A stretch of DNA of 64,000 nucleotides from positions 51,183,591 through 51,247,590 of the forward strand of contig CM063498.1 of the NCBI GenBank assembly GCA_032207245.1, in the 5' to 3' direction. The translations under genes and the position numbers were made by a program. The notes beneath the pieces were generated by a model, which was given only the letters and a program-made list of their open reading frames with translations, was not told where the DNA came from and made no database searches. Positions 1 through 39,705 of this stretch are shown here, one piece after another (the first letter of the stretch is position 1; every line of letters begins with the position of its first letter). The stretch comes from Pardosa pseudoannulata. Its lineage: Eukaryota; Arthropoda; Arachnida; Araneae; Lycosidae.

Positions 1-97
1 ATGTTTGTAGCCGTTCGGAATCGGATTTAAACTGTAGGTCCCGGTCTCATTAGCCCTCGTGTGCAAAACAGTAGACCGTAGCACTCCAGACCAAACC
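1..97 (+). repeat. tRNA-derived SINE, 3' part (cut by window edge)
   Basis: The segment matches the 3' body of the full SINE at 7235-7413: GTAGCCGTTC, GTAGGTCCCGGTCTCATTAG, GTAGACCGTAGCACTCCA and the terminal CCAAACCA. The tRNA-like head is left of the window. Differences from the 7235 copy are few, so it is fairly young. Confidence 0.85.
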
Positions 98-437
98 AGA
101 AAGTTTCACTTCACTGTGACAAAAATTAACAATTGTGAAAGATATTTAAATTCAAAGTTTATGAAAATTAAAAAAAAATTCTCCTTCTTTAGGGAGTTGG
201 TTAAAAGATTAATTAAAGTAATTCGAGGCTGAAATCAGGTGAATCTTGAATTAAATTGTAATTGTCTTGTTTTTGAGGCCAAATTTAATCCATATTCTTT
301 ATTTTAGTACAATATTTCAGTCTTTTTTAGTAAACATTCAGATGCTGTTATTTGCATTGTTAGAGCAAATTTATTAAAAGCTTGTGCTCAAGTTTAAAAG
401 TGATGAACTTGAATCAAATTAAAATTTTTTAATTTAG

Positions 438-27424
<26,987 letters not shown>

Positions 27425-28219
27425 TTTTACAAAATTTTTAAAGATGTTATATAATTTGTTAAGTCATACAAAAAAGTGTACTTAACTGAATTTTCATCTA
27501 ATCTGTACTTAATTTCAGCATTCCAAGTTGAATTTTGACACTTTATCCAATTCAAGAATATATTTCTGTATACAAAACATTCATGAAACGAGATTAGGAC
27601 AAATATTCTTTTAAATCTAGGCTAAAATGTAGATTTTTTAAAATGTGGATTTTATCTGGATAACATACTGAATTAAGATATCTAAACATCTTGTGTATAT
27701 ATTTGACTATATATATACTAATTGCAATTTGGTGCTACAACTCCATTCTGATAAAACAAGTATTTTCTTTCAAAAGATCTTTTGATAAAATTTTATCTAA
27801 ATGAAGTTTTTAATTACTGATATTGTTCAAGATTTAGCTAAAATTCTGAATTTTTTTTATTTTTTTTAAAAGATCTCATTTTATTTCATTTTTTAAGTCT
27901 TTATATTATTTTAGATTTTTTTCCCTTATAGATCTTATATTTACAGTTATTTCTTTAGATGAATGATTGAAACTGTTTTATTTTGTAGTTCATATTGTAA
28001 GCTGATTTTTTTTTTTTTTTTAATAAGTATTAGAAAGCTATGTATAGAATATTTTTGTGCAGTGCATTTTACTGTCTTGTTTATATAGAGCTTAAGCTTT
28101 GGAATAGAACAACTTTATCAGTGTATTTTGCACAATGCTGCTTCACAATTTAATACTGTGTTTTTATAGTAGTTTTATTTCAGTCTTTTTGTAGTCATTT
28201 ATTTATATACAGATTTGTG

Positions 28220-28225
28220 AATAAA
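28220..28225 (+). terminator. Possible polyadenylation signal for the long PFKFB isoform
   Basis: An AATAAA lies about 800 bp after the stop at 27424 and before the transposon nest that begins near 28333. Several T-rich tracts (for example near 28008) lie in the presumed 3' UTR. The site is a guess by position. Confidence 0.35.
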
Positions 28226-28694
28226 GTTATATATATTTAAATGATTCATGAGACTATATCAATTCACCCATCTAATAAAATTGCAAACTTAATTACCTTA
28301 TATAAATGTTAAACTGCAAGAAAGCAATCTTCTGGGTTCCCACGGTCATGAAAAGTCATTGAAAAGTGCTTAAATTTTCTTTTTGTTTTTTAAGGCCTTA
28401 AAAGTTTTTGAATTTTCTTTGAGGTCATTGAATTTGAGGTCCGGTGCTTGATTTTTCTTTTTCAAGTACCTGCAAAATGTTATGTAGCCTCCACACTATG
28501 GCCAATTGTTCACCACTTCCTAATGGGGACGTTAAATGATGGTTCACGGGTTGCATCCACACGCTGGGCTACTCAATGGGTCGAGCTCGTGGATTCGTCC
28601 ATTGGGTCTACTGCGCACTTTAGTGGCGCATCTGGCTGATTTTGATCTTTGGAGAAAAACTGCCTCCGAAGCCATCGTTCGTCAAGGTTTTATC

Positions 28695-29433
28695 CAGGGC
28701 TTCGAACCGTAATTCTTTTTGTTCCGGTTTTCGTTCCGGTTCAACTAAAAAATTAATATCGGCTCAGTTCCGGTTTTCGCTCCGCCAAAAATAACTGTTT
28801 TCGTTTCAGTTCCAAATGAATAATTTCATTTTATGTATATTCTTATTTGTACTAAAAATGTAATTCTATCAAAATTTAGAAGATTTTATTCTTTTTTTAA
28901 TTGGTACACTATGTGAATTGATACAAACAGCAGGTACGATAAGAGCGGCGAGCATTGGCATTGTTATCCATTATCAAAATCGCATTTGACAACTAGGTTC
29001 ATGATTACCCACATTCGTCGTTTGACTCTCACATCGTGCACTTGGCCTTGCAATAATTATGTAAAAAATATATTATTTATTTAACATATGAAAATTGCCT
29101 CTAATTATTAATATATCTTCTAACGTGGTTTCACTGAGATTACTTCTGTTGTCTCGGAGAATAAATTTCAAACCTGAAAACGCTCTTTCAACACTAACTT
29201 GTGTAGCTGGAGCTGCCAAAACCACCATTGCAATCTTATACAAGTGCTGATATGTAATTATAAAGTTGACGTTAAATTAGAAAATATTGATAAGTTGGTA
29301 ACAGTAACAAAATGACTGAAAGATATATCGAACCGAAATAAACCGATATTTTTTTCGGTTCAGTTCCGGTTTTCGTTCCGACCAAAATAACGGTTTTTTC
29401 CGGTTTTCGGTTCAGTTCCGGTTCGAAGCCCTG
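28695..29433 (-). mobile_element. Inner hAT element with residual transposase
   Basis: This 739 bp element has perfect ends CAGGGCTTCGAACCG and CGGTTCGAAGCCCTG. Both subterminal regions are filled with variants of GTTCCGGTTTTCG. Flanking 8 bp are gttttatc and attttatc, a 7 of 8 match. The - strand retains the C-terminal transposase segment (see 29073-29290). Confidence 0.92.
29073..29290 (-). pseudogene. hAT transposase C-terminal dimerisation domain remnant
   Basis: The - strand reads YQHLYKIAMVVLAAPATQ, then VSVERAFSGLKFILRDNRSN and LSETTLEDILIIRGNF, ending at a stop at 29073-29075. VSVERAFSGLK...LRDNRSNL is the signature of the hAT dimerisation domain. The N-terminal zinc finger and the catalytic part are missing. 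Confidence 0.88.
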
Positions 29434-29911
29434 ATTTTATCGTCTGCTGCCATCGACCACGATAAGCCATACCCCCTCCAGACGGTGGGGATGGCTTGCA
29501 GTGAACCATAGTGTGGAAGAGCCCTTAATTCATGTCTGCACTGGAAAATTGAGAAGGATCGTTGTCGGCAATTGTGGGCGTGTCACGTGACTCATCTTTC
29601 ATGCACTGCAAACTGCACTAGCTACTGTCACCGGCTTGATAAAATATATAAAAAAAAAATAAAAACTGTATAGTTAAACCAGTATTCGTGTGCTTATAGC
29701 CCTTCCTTTTTTTACACCATTTCAAAAGCCTGGTTTTTTTTTTCTGGGAAGAGAGTGAACATTATATATATAGTTCCACTGTTTTGGGGAGTTATTTTAA
29801 CTTTTTTTAATTATGAACAGCGTATCAAAGAGGTGCTTGAAAAAAATATCAGGTTTTGGAAAAGTAATTGAAAAGTGCTTGAAATTTTCAGAAGCAAAAG
29901 AGTGGGAACCA

Positions 29912-30636
29912 TGATCTTGTTTCTTAGCAATATCAGAATTATCTAACTAGATTCTATAAGGAATTTGCAAACAATTATATTTCATAAAAGCATTTATTGT
30001 GTGCCTTTGTACATTGGATATAAAAATATTCAAGCAATAACAAATTTAATACTGTTTAAAAATTTTTAAAATGCATATTATTAACAATAGAAAAATAAAT
30101 ATTAATGCAAACTTCAGTAACATTTATGTTAACATTTGAAACCAATTCATAACAAGACCAATATATGGTTCATAACAAGAAAAAAAATATAGGAATGAAT
30201 TGAACTAGAACAAATATATAAACATGTGTAAAAACTTATACCTGCACTGTAATGCTTTATTTTAATGACATTCTTTCTCAAAGCAAAACAATGCAGAAAT
30301 ATTATATATTCTTTTTGGCACTCAAAAAAGTAACTAATTGCTTAGAAGTACTCACTGAAAAAAACACTTTGGACAATTTGCAAGCTTAAATTTTTGTACC
30401 TCACTAAAATTCACATAATTCTGGTGTTTTGCAATTCCATAAACTAAACATAAACAGGTTCTAACAGAAGGTATATTCATTAACTTTGAAGTACTGGTTT
30501 TATTACATCAAATAACTTAAAAAATCTTTTGCTAAGTTCAAAACAGAATCACCCAATGCATGATCATGAAATATCCACAGATATGGCACAAATGTCTTGG
30601 GAAAGGAGGAAAAAAAGTATACAGCTTCCACTACAC

Positions 30637-30717
<81 letters not shown>

Positions 30718-31953
30718 TTACTTTATTTCATGTTTTGATATGTTTGGACATTCATTTAAACAATAAGAATTTTAAATTCCCCCCTTTTTTATTATATTGA
30801 TTCAGCTTCATCTCCCTATGTATGTCCACAACATCTTACTATCAATCGAATTGTAAACTCGCTACACAGCCTGACTGAGTAACCAGTTTACAATTTGACT
30901 GATCCTTATTAACCCTTAAAGATATAAATTAGTAATAATATAAAGTTAGTTTTCTTCATTTATGTTTTAATACTAAATGATACTACAGAAAAAAAAGGCA
31001 TTCAAAAGCTGTTAAGTATTTCTCATGTTTATTTAAAAAGGTCTAAGATCTATGACAGAGCATGACTAGGAAAATCCAGGAACCATTATGTTTTGTCCTA
31101 GTTTGTAATTTATTAAGATATGTCCACACAAAAGAATAGTTGTAGCTGTATCAGATACAATACATAAGTAGTAAGAGTTAATAGCGATTACTATGGAAGG
31201 TAAACATAACAAAATATGTATAAATACTTGTCAAAACTTTTGTATTAAAATACATGTATGTGAAAAACAATATTAAATCTATATTCAGATATAAGGTATT
31301 TCAAACATTAAAAATCTAGTTTTAAAACCTGAACTTTGGTCTATACAAAGCCTAATATGATGAAAAACTGATACATGTGTATAGGATTTGAAATTTTATA
31401 TTTTTCTTTATATCATATTCTAGTCAATATTTGTACATTTAGAATTAATGCACTCCTCTCCCAAAAATTAAATTTATAGGTAAGATATCCAAATTTGAAC
31501 TCCATTTTATATACCTTTAGTTCAAAATAATGTTCAGAAATAAGGGCTACAGACTTACAATTCTTACTATACATACAACATCACAGTCTAGTTAAAATTC
31601 TCCAGAAACTACATATGATGAAACCATAAAAATGCAAAAGAATGTGATATACCTTTCATTTTAGCACCTGAAATCTCAACAAAAGAAAAAAAAAACACTT
31701 TGATATTGTTAACAACATAATACTTGGCACACAATTTAGGCTATTAAAGTTAACGATCGTCTACAAACAACAAAAATATGCCCAAGCACAATATATACAA
31801 AATGCATTAAATATCAGTTCACAAAACATTGTTTTACTTAAGGAAAAACCCCTAAATTCTGTGATAAATGCAAAGAAAAATTATAAAAGGGGAAGTGGAA
31901 ATAGTTTAACATGTCAACATATTCAGATCTGTTGTTGTAGAACTCCAATGCAC
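29912..31953 (-). other. Presumed AASS 3' untranslated/flanking region
   Basis: There is no coding sequence. Candidate - strand AATAAA signals occur at 29993-29998 and 30256-30261. The 3' end of AASS cannot be fixed from sequence alone. Confidence 0.5.
30640..30713. repeat. (TA)n microsatellite near the AASS 3' end
   Basis: About 37 uninterrupted TA units lie 1.2 kb downstream of the AASS stop codon, possibly within its 3' UTR. Confidence 0.97.
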
Positions 31954-32069
31954 TTAATGTTTGACTGTATATTCAGAGCCATACAATCCTTCTTGCTTAA
32001 GTCTCATTAAAATGGGTTTGTAGATTTCTTGAGACATTGGGACAACCATACCTTTAGTCTGAATTTCAT
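31954..32069 (-). CDS. AASS: AASS terminal exon
   Basis: The exon encodes [20 protein letters not shown], then [14 protein letters not shown] and a short tail before TAA (31954-31956). It matches the family's C-terminal KG-x-M/V-x-P...EIY-x-PIL-x-R-x-K block. The 3' UTR runs leftward from here. A TTTATT at 29993-29998 (AATAAA on the - strand) is one candidate signal among several, which would give a 3' UTR of about 1.9 kb that includes the TA repeat at 30640. Confidence 0.95.
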
Positions 32070-35000
32070 CTAGAAATTAAACAGTCAATTTAAAATTTTA
32101 AAACCATTTTAAGTAACAAATTACAGGATTAAACTATTTTATTGATATTAGAAAATTGCATGCTAACAAGGAATTTTTCGTACTTTGTGCATAAAATAAA
32201 TATTTCAATAAATTTTCTATATTTCAATTCTTATGAAAAAATTATGAAAATACTCTATTGCATATATTCTTAGAAAAGAAATAGATGGCTGGCATGCATG
32301 CATTCACGTATATGTATATATAAATGTAATATATCAAAAGTATTACTTTTAAAATAGATATCCAAAATTCTCATGTCTTAGTACTTAATTTCCCAGTCAT
32401 AAAATATCAGATAATGGGGTGTTCTCTGACTTAAATTCTTTTTACTTATATCTCAAAACTAATAATGGAATAAATATTAATTTTCTGTCCACTGGCCTAT
32501 TCTCTCACTGCTTAGGCTTTAAAATAGATTTTAAAAATTGCTGATTGTTAAAACTGTTTTGAATTGCTTGTGTGCTATCTTTATGACTATTCAAATTTCT
32601 ACACTAAATTATGAGAAAAATAATTTGACAATTTCTTGTCAACTTTTGTTATTACACATATATAATTGGTAAAAACAATTTAGAATAATTTTACATAAAT
32701 TATAGATTTAGCTGTAATAAAGTTTCATTTTTAAACAACTATTAAAATTAGGTACGGATTTTTGAACCACAAAGAAAATAATGGGTATAAAAAATATAGT
32801 CTCTTTAAAATAGCATTTTTTTCATTTAAAAGCCAGAAAAGTTTGACATTAAGCATACTTACTTTCTAAAACCATTTTAGCTGCAATAGCTGCTGGATAA
32901 CCAACAGTTTTCGCCATTGCACTGTAACCATCCTTTTCTCCATATACTACAAAATCAATGTGCCTTGTTTCCTGTTGAAGAAAAACAACTTAAGTAAAAT
33001 CAAAATTACATGCTCCAAACCAAATATATATATATATTAAAACAGTACCAGTTTAAGATTATTATAAAATATACATTACATTTTTACCATCAGGCCACTG
33101 GATACCTATGTCATGCCTCAATATGATAACATCACGTTCTCCAGGTTCTTTAAAACAAACAAACAATATAAGCAATGTAAACAATGGAGTGAAAAAGTAT
33201 GCAAAATGAAAAAAATACAATGGTGCATTCAACATGCATTACACTCACACAAAATACATCAAGATTAACAATATAAAATTAAAGGTAGGTTTTACATGCA
33301 GAAAAGATGGCAAAATAAAATGACCTATGTCCAAAGGCTCTTCTCTCTCAAGCAAATTGGTCTGCCTCATTTCACAGCTAGACTGACTTTCATACCTTAC
33401 ATAGTGTGTGTAAGTGCATGTATGTATGTATGTATCTTGGGTTAGGTCTAGATGGACTTTAGATTCAACACATACACACACAAAAAAGTCCAACAATAAA
33501 ACTTTGCAAATATGTTAACCCTTTCGGAAGCCATGGTTCAATTACTTCCCACTTACATGATCTTACAAAATACTCCTGTGGGAAGCCCCAAACCCATTAT
33601 AATATATTGGCTTTGCTATTATAATGATAGGAAGACTGATTGCCACTTCAGTTTTGTGCTGTCATCTATGGTTTGATCAATTGAATATAATTAACACTTC
33701 TGTTTTGAAAGTTTGAAAATGTTGTGTGAAAAATAAATGGCCCATGAAAGGGTTAAAAGCAAAATATCAACAACTAATCATTACCATGACTAAACTTTTA
33801 ATCATGATTACTATATGGAAGGATATAAGGAAGGATAAATTCAATACTTGATAGTAATACTGAAGGATAGGACATTTATACTTACGGAATGCAAGTTTGT
33901 TAGCCAGGTAGTGTGTTAATGTATCTAAAGGTGTAGATCGTTTTACTAACTCCTCTTCATCAAGCAATCCCATCCTGCAGAACATAGATATTATAAAAAA
34001 ATAACTTAAAAATACTACTCTTAACCAGACATTTAAAACAGTACTAGTTTTACATTTTTATTCTTATGTAAATATTGCATTTTATATAATATATGCACAC
34101 ACACACATGCAAAATAAAAAATTATCCAAACAATTGATTATAAACCCTATTCTCCAATTCATAATGCAAACAGAACCTGGATTCAGAGGAGCACTATAAC
34201 TTCATATTCCTAGCAGCAAAATCACTAAGTCTCATTCCCTTTTTATATTTTATCAAGCAATTTAATGAGAATCTTATGAATCCCCATGGCTTTTGAGCCT
34301 CTAAGCCAACTGTTTTCTTGCAAGTTAGTAGTTTTGGCTGCTTCAAAAATGAAGAATTAATAAATTCTCACACAAACGCTTTAGGATGAGACAGAATATA
34401 ACAACATTTTACTGGGCATACTTAATCTGGATAGATTGTTGAAGTGCGATTTTTTCGAGAATGAGCCAATTAAATTGATTAACAACTAAGAAACTGGCCC
34501 AAAATTATAATTTTCTTCGACTTTCATTTCTTCCTTATTTCAAATTATCTACCCGAATGGTTAAGGTGCTGGCTTTCAGTATCGGAGTTCGTGGGTTTGA
34601 ATCCCACTGTGGCATGAATGTTTGTAGCCATTCAAAATCAGCTTTAAGCTGTAGGTCCCATTCTCATTAGCCTTTGTGTTGCAAAAAAGTAGACTATAGA
34701 ACTCCAAACCAAATCATACACTGTACTAATTTTCCCTTTATTTCACCACCCTGATATATTTTATGTTTCAGCTTGCAAGTGATGCTGCCAGCTTCTATCA
34801 TTTTGATGAGCTATAAACAGATAAGACTCCTTTTTATACCTCTTCTCTGACCTCTTTTCCATATTGGATTGAATGCTTTCACACCCCACTAGATTGTAGC
34901 TAATAGGAAGAGCACTGATAATATAAAATAAATACACTATATATACAAGGAAGATGCTGAAATAATATGTTTTATATAGAGGCAGTACTGTAAGTAGTGC

Positions 35001-38000
35001 TGACATAAATGACACAAGACTATATGTCAGTGCTATTTAACTGATAGGCTGCATGCAGCACTTTAATTTTTTTAGTAGGTTTCAAAATAAATCTTAAATA
35101 TCTTTGCCAAATACGTACATATTTTACTGATATTACTTCAAAATTAGTAAACATTCAGTTGTGCTACGAATTCAATGGAAAAACCTTAGTTTATGTTCTT
35201 AAAACATTCTAAATCAATATTGTTAAAAAATTAGTCATTAAGATTCCTATTTTTTGAGGAAAATTTTTCAGGCAAAAAACTCTCTTTTGAGCCTGAAATC
35301 CTCTTTTGATAGCTTTTTAGGTAGATGAAATACATTCTGGAAAAAACTATTTCTATAAATTTCCTGAATTATTTTTTTTTGTATAAGAATTTTGCCCCTC
35401 AAACTTGCCAAACCTGAATTATTATTATTATTTTTTTTTTTTTGTACAAGAATTTTGCCCCCAAATTTGCCAAACATGTTGACTTCCCTGTCAGTCAGTA
35501 CATTTGAGCATCCAAACCATCAACAATAACTCTTTTGAGAAGTTGTGCTTTTTGAATATAAGGTCAAGAAACATACCCATAGATTTGAAAAATTATAGGG
35601 AATTCAGATCTCCTACTCTCATCTTTCTAGGACCATAAAAAACTATTGATTAAAAACAATCTAAATAATTCTTTTAGGTAAATGTGCAATTTTCTGTGTT
35701 AACAATTTCTGTTCAGGTAAATTGTGGATGAAAGGAAGCAATAGGGTGCAATAACATCACAAATAAATTACTCCAGAACAATCAGCAAGTCTTATTTTTC
35801 TCATACATTTAAGGAATAACATGTTTTCATAGTAACATATACTTTAAAATTTTTATTAATGGCTGCAAATCACCTAACAGGTAAAGAAGGGTTAGACGTA
35901 TGTAGCATAAAATCAATGCACCTACTTTTCAATAGCATCCACCCTTTGTTCCGATTTTCCAACCATATCATAAATTAGATTTTTGAGATTTGGAGTCAGC
36001 AATTCTTGATCTTGCTGTCCCAAAAGGGTGCATAAGAATTTTTTCTATATAAATAAAAAATGATTAATATTATAGAATTACAACAAAATATAAAATTCAG
36101 CACTTTTTAAAAATTAACATACAATTTTTACTTTTTAATTAAATTTGTTTTTAAAATAAAAGTACATTTATACTTAAACATAAGAAATTTATTCAAAAGG
36201 TTTTATTTAGAAAATCAAATTGTTTCATAACACTTAATTTCAGGACAGTAGGCTATGAGTGATCATTCAATATCTTTTTGCTTAAGAACTAATTAAAAAT
36301 GAACCAATTTGCTTAACCCATTTTATATCAATTGTGTTAAAATTTTAGAATACCATATATTTCCAAATATAAACCCATCTATATATAAGCTGAGGGTGCA
36401 ATTTTCCTTCAAAAATTTACCCTAAGTTCAAAATCTGTATATAAGTCTAAGTGAAAACACAATTTCTAAAATTTTCAAATACGTTGCCAAGAAACCAAAA
36501 AAGTTGTCAAGTAGGTAAAACAAGGGAAATATTTTCCAATCAAATTGTTTTAAATTAAACAGCTAGACTAATGCTTCTCAAACCTTTTTTTGTCATAGCA
36601 TCAGATTTTTTTTAGTACCACAGAAGTAGAGGATTGGTCACACCTCAAGACAAATAGAAGAACATCTCGGTGCATTTCGAAAGTAGTAAGGAAAAACAAC
36701 TTACATTTTAAATTTTAATAAACTTCATGCTCTTTTAATTAATTTCACAATTTTACATTAACTTATCTAGATTACTGCTATGGCAAATGGTTTGATAATT
36801 GCTGTGCTAGGCCATGCAACCAATGGTAATTTTACTTAGATGCTAACAGCATGTTTCAATTTTGGTAACCATATACAGAGACAACTTTTTCATAAATTTA
36901 AGCCAAATGAGCTAGAAAAAGAAAAAGAAATGCTATGTTTAACAATTTATCAATTGTTTCCACCTTATGCAGAACTGTGTTTAAATTTATTTTTAAATTT
37001 TTTTCTTTTATTTTTTTCAATTCAAAATTTTTGCAAACTATTTACTTTTTGCTGTGATGAATTTTCTTTTTTTGTTCTTTCCTTTCTTTAAAAGATGTTT
37101 TATAAATTATTTGCCGATTTGGCAACTTTTTATCACCAATGGCAAAATATGTCACCAAAATACCCATGTATTACATCTGTTCAATGGATCTGTATACAAG
37201 CCGACCCCCCTCCTATACTTTTGGTCTTTAAAAACCTAAAAAACATTTCTGCTTATACAAGGAAATATACAGTAATCATATTTTCTGAGTTATATTAAAT
37301 ATTCTATATAGAAATCTGACTAGTTTTACAAAGACACTGTAATAAAATTTGCACATTCATTTGCTACTTTTTAAGTTGTCCTTAAAATAAGATATGAGAT
37401 ACAGTGAATTTTAAATGCACTTCCAGTTACAACCAGTTCAAAAGGCTATAAATATCCATGTCAACATGTTCTAGTTTTGAACGCTCTCACCCAAGTTATT
37501 TGGTTATCTATTAATATTAAAAAATGGGAAAACGTTCTTATAATTAATGTATATGTAATTACAATGCAATTCAATCTGAATAGTACAGTTTTTCAAATTT
37601 CACCATAGCAAATGTTTGAATCCAGTTTAAAATTATGACAAAAGGAACTGAAGCAAGACAAAAATTTTTCAAATTTTATAACAGGATTAATAAATATTGC
37701 ATAAAACAGAAGAAAACAACACAGTTTTTTTTTTAAAAAGTTGTATATCTTTCATACCCAAGTTAATTCTGGTCCCTTAGGATGCAAACAAGGATGAGGA
37801 TTGTCACTTAACAAACCTAAGGAATGTAAAGCTTTGACAACATCGGAATAGCCCTGTAAGCAGATAAAAACAAAACAATAAACCAAAAATATTTAAATTT
37901 TAATAAATAAATTTTAAGGAAAAGCCAATGTACCAAATTGGTTGAAATCACTCTTAAACTAATCTGTAAACTTTTGTGCTAGATTTCAGACATGTCCTAC

Positions 38001-39664
38001 TGTACAACTAAAATTATAACATACCTTGTAACGAAGTGTGCCACGCAGAACAGTCTCAGCAGATTGGATATCATATGCATCACAATATATTGTTGAATCT
38101 CTGTTAGGGTACCCTTCTAAACTAAAACCAGGTAAGAAATCAATATCTCTAATATTGTCCATCAGTGCTCCACCAGCAGGAATTTCCACTACCTGTAAGT
38201 TACAGAAAAATTAACAAACTTAACAGTGCTGTCATTTACCACAATAATTCTGACTCAATAATTTACTTTTTATTTTCTAAAATACTAGATTTTCAATACA
38301 AAGATTTGTGTAAAACTTTTGGTGCATTTATTATATTATTGTAGGTAGTGATTACTGGCCACTAATAAAGATAAAGACCAATTGAATACTTGAACAAAAA
38401 ATACTTAGACAAATCAAAAGGAATGATAAATGGATAATTTAAATATATGAAAATTTAAAAAACAGAAAAATGCTTAGGTTAATAAATATTAATGAATCAA
38501 ATGACTTAAGCAAATTCTTTAACATGAGAGTACATGTTGCAAACTAGAGGATACTGAAAAATAGTAAAAGCTCAGTCTGAAGCGAGTAACTGAATGGAGC
38601 CAGATCTTAAGATAGTATAATTTGACAACCATTGGACGATCATAACATCTCAAACAGAGATAACTTATTGTGACAAACTTGGCTTGCAGCAGATTGTAGT
38701 GCAATGGAAGAATAAATTTACAAGTATTCTTTTAGATAAATATATTTTTAAGAAAATGTTTTCAATTAATGTGGTTTAAAACCACATATAACTTTGGACA
38801 GAATTATCATTGAAACTGCATGCTACTAATTCTGAAAATAATAATAATAATAATAATTAAACTGTTTAGGGTAAATACAAATTTAAAAGATTTTGGAGAC
38901 TTGAATAGGCTTTCACTAGAACTCATACATACTAAAAGAATAAAACTGAAATAAACTTATATAAATCTCATTTATCCTTAATAATAAGAAACTCATTGGA
39001 GTGATAATTTGTATTTAGTTATTTTAAAAATAAAATATATAATAAAAACATAATAAAAACAATACTACAATTATGACTTTAAGAAACATACACACAGAGA
39101 AATAATGCTAAATAAAAAAATATTAATGTTTTTGAAATAAAATATTAATAAATACCTTTCCATCTTCAATAAATTTTGCTCCAGCCAGAGTGTTCAAAAG
39201 CACACCTCGAGGATTCCAGCTGAATTCATCAATAAAATAAATTAAATATGAAACATCCACTCTTCAAGACTATATTTATTAAATTTTATATATTAACTAA
39301 CTATCCTTGCAAGTATCGCTATCACTTTCAAATCAAGAATTGAATTTGAAGTGTGCTAAAATTCTCTTGTCAATGTGATTGTGTTTACTAAATTATCATT
39401 TGCATATATGAATGAAAAAATATTACTAAAAAATATAAAACAGGTAAGTACAAGCCAAGAATAAATAAGGATTACCATGCAAAAAATCATGCTAGAATGA
39501 AAAGGTTTTTAAAATATTTTATAAATTACTAAGGCCAACTAAAAGCATATTAAACTGAAAATCATATTTTGTAAATAGGTAAATTTAAACAAAGAACTAA
39601 TAAACATTAGATACAGACTGTAATACATACAAATTTTGAAAATTCAAAACTAAAGAGTAAAACA

Positions 39665-39705
<41 letters not shown>

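Larger units (their letters stand above)
28491..29516. mobile_element. Middle element of the nest (unknown family)
   Basis: It is bounded by CCACACTATGG (28491-28501) and its exact complement CCATAGTGTGG (29506-29516), each followed inward by TTCAC after a short offset. The sequence inside these ends, outside the innermost element, is markedly GC-richer. I do not recognise the family and see no clear target duplication. Confidence 0.55.
28333..29911. mobile_element. Outer element of a transposon nest (hAT-like ends)
   Basis: The outer ends are TGGGTTCCCACGGTCATG (left) and the complement ATGGTTCCCACTC (right). Subterminal direct repeats, ATTGAAAAGTGCTT at both ends, resemble those of hAT families with GTTCCCAC termini. 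Flanks share only ATCTT, so the target duplication is not convincing. It separates the 3' ends of PFKFB and AASS. Confidence 0.65.
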
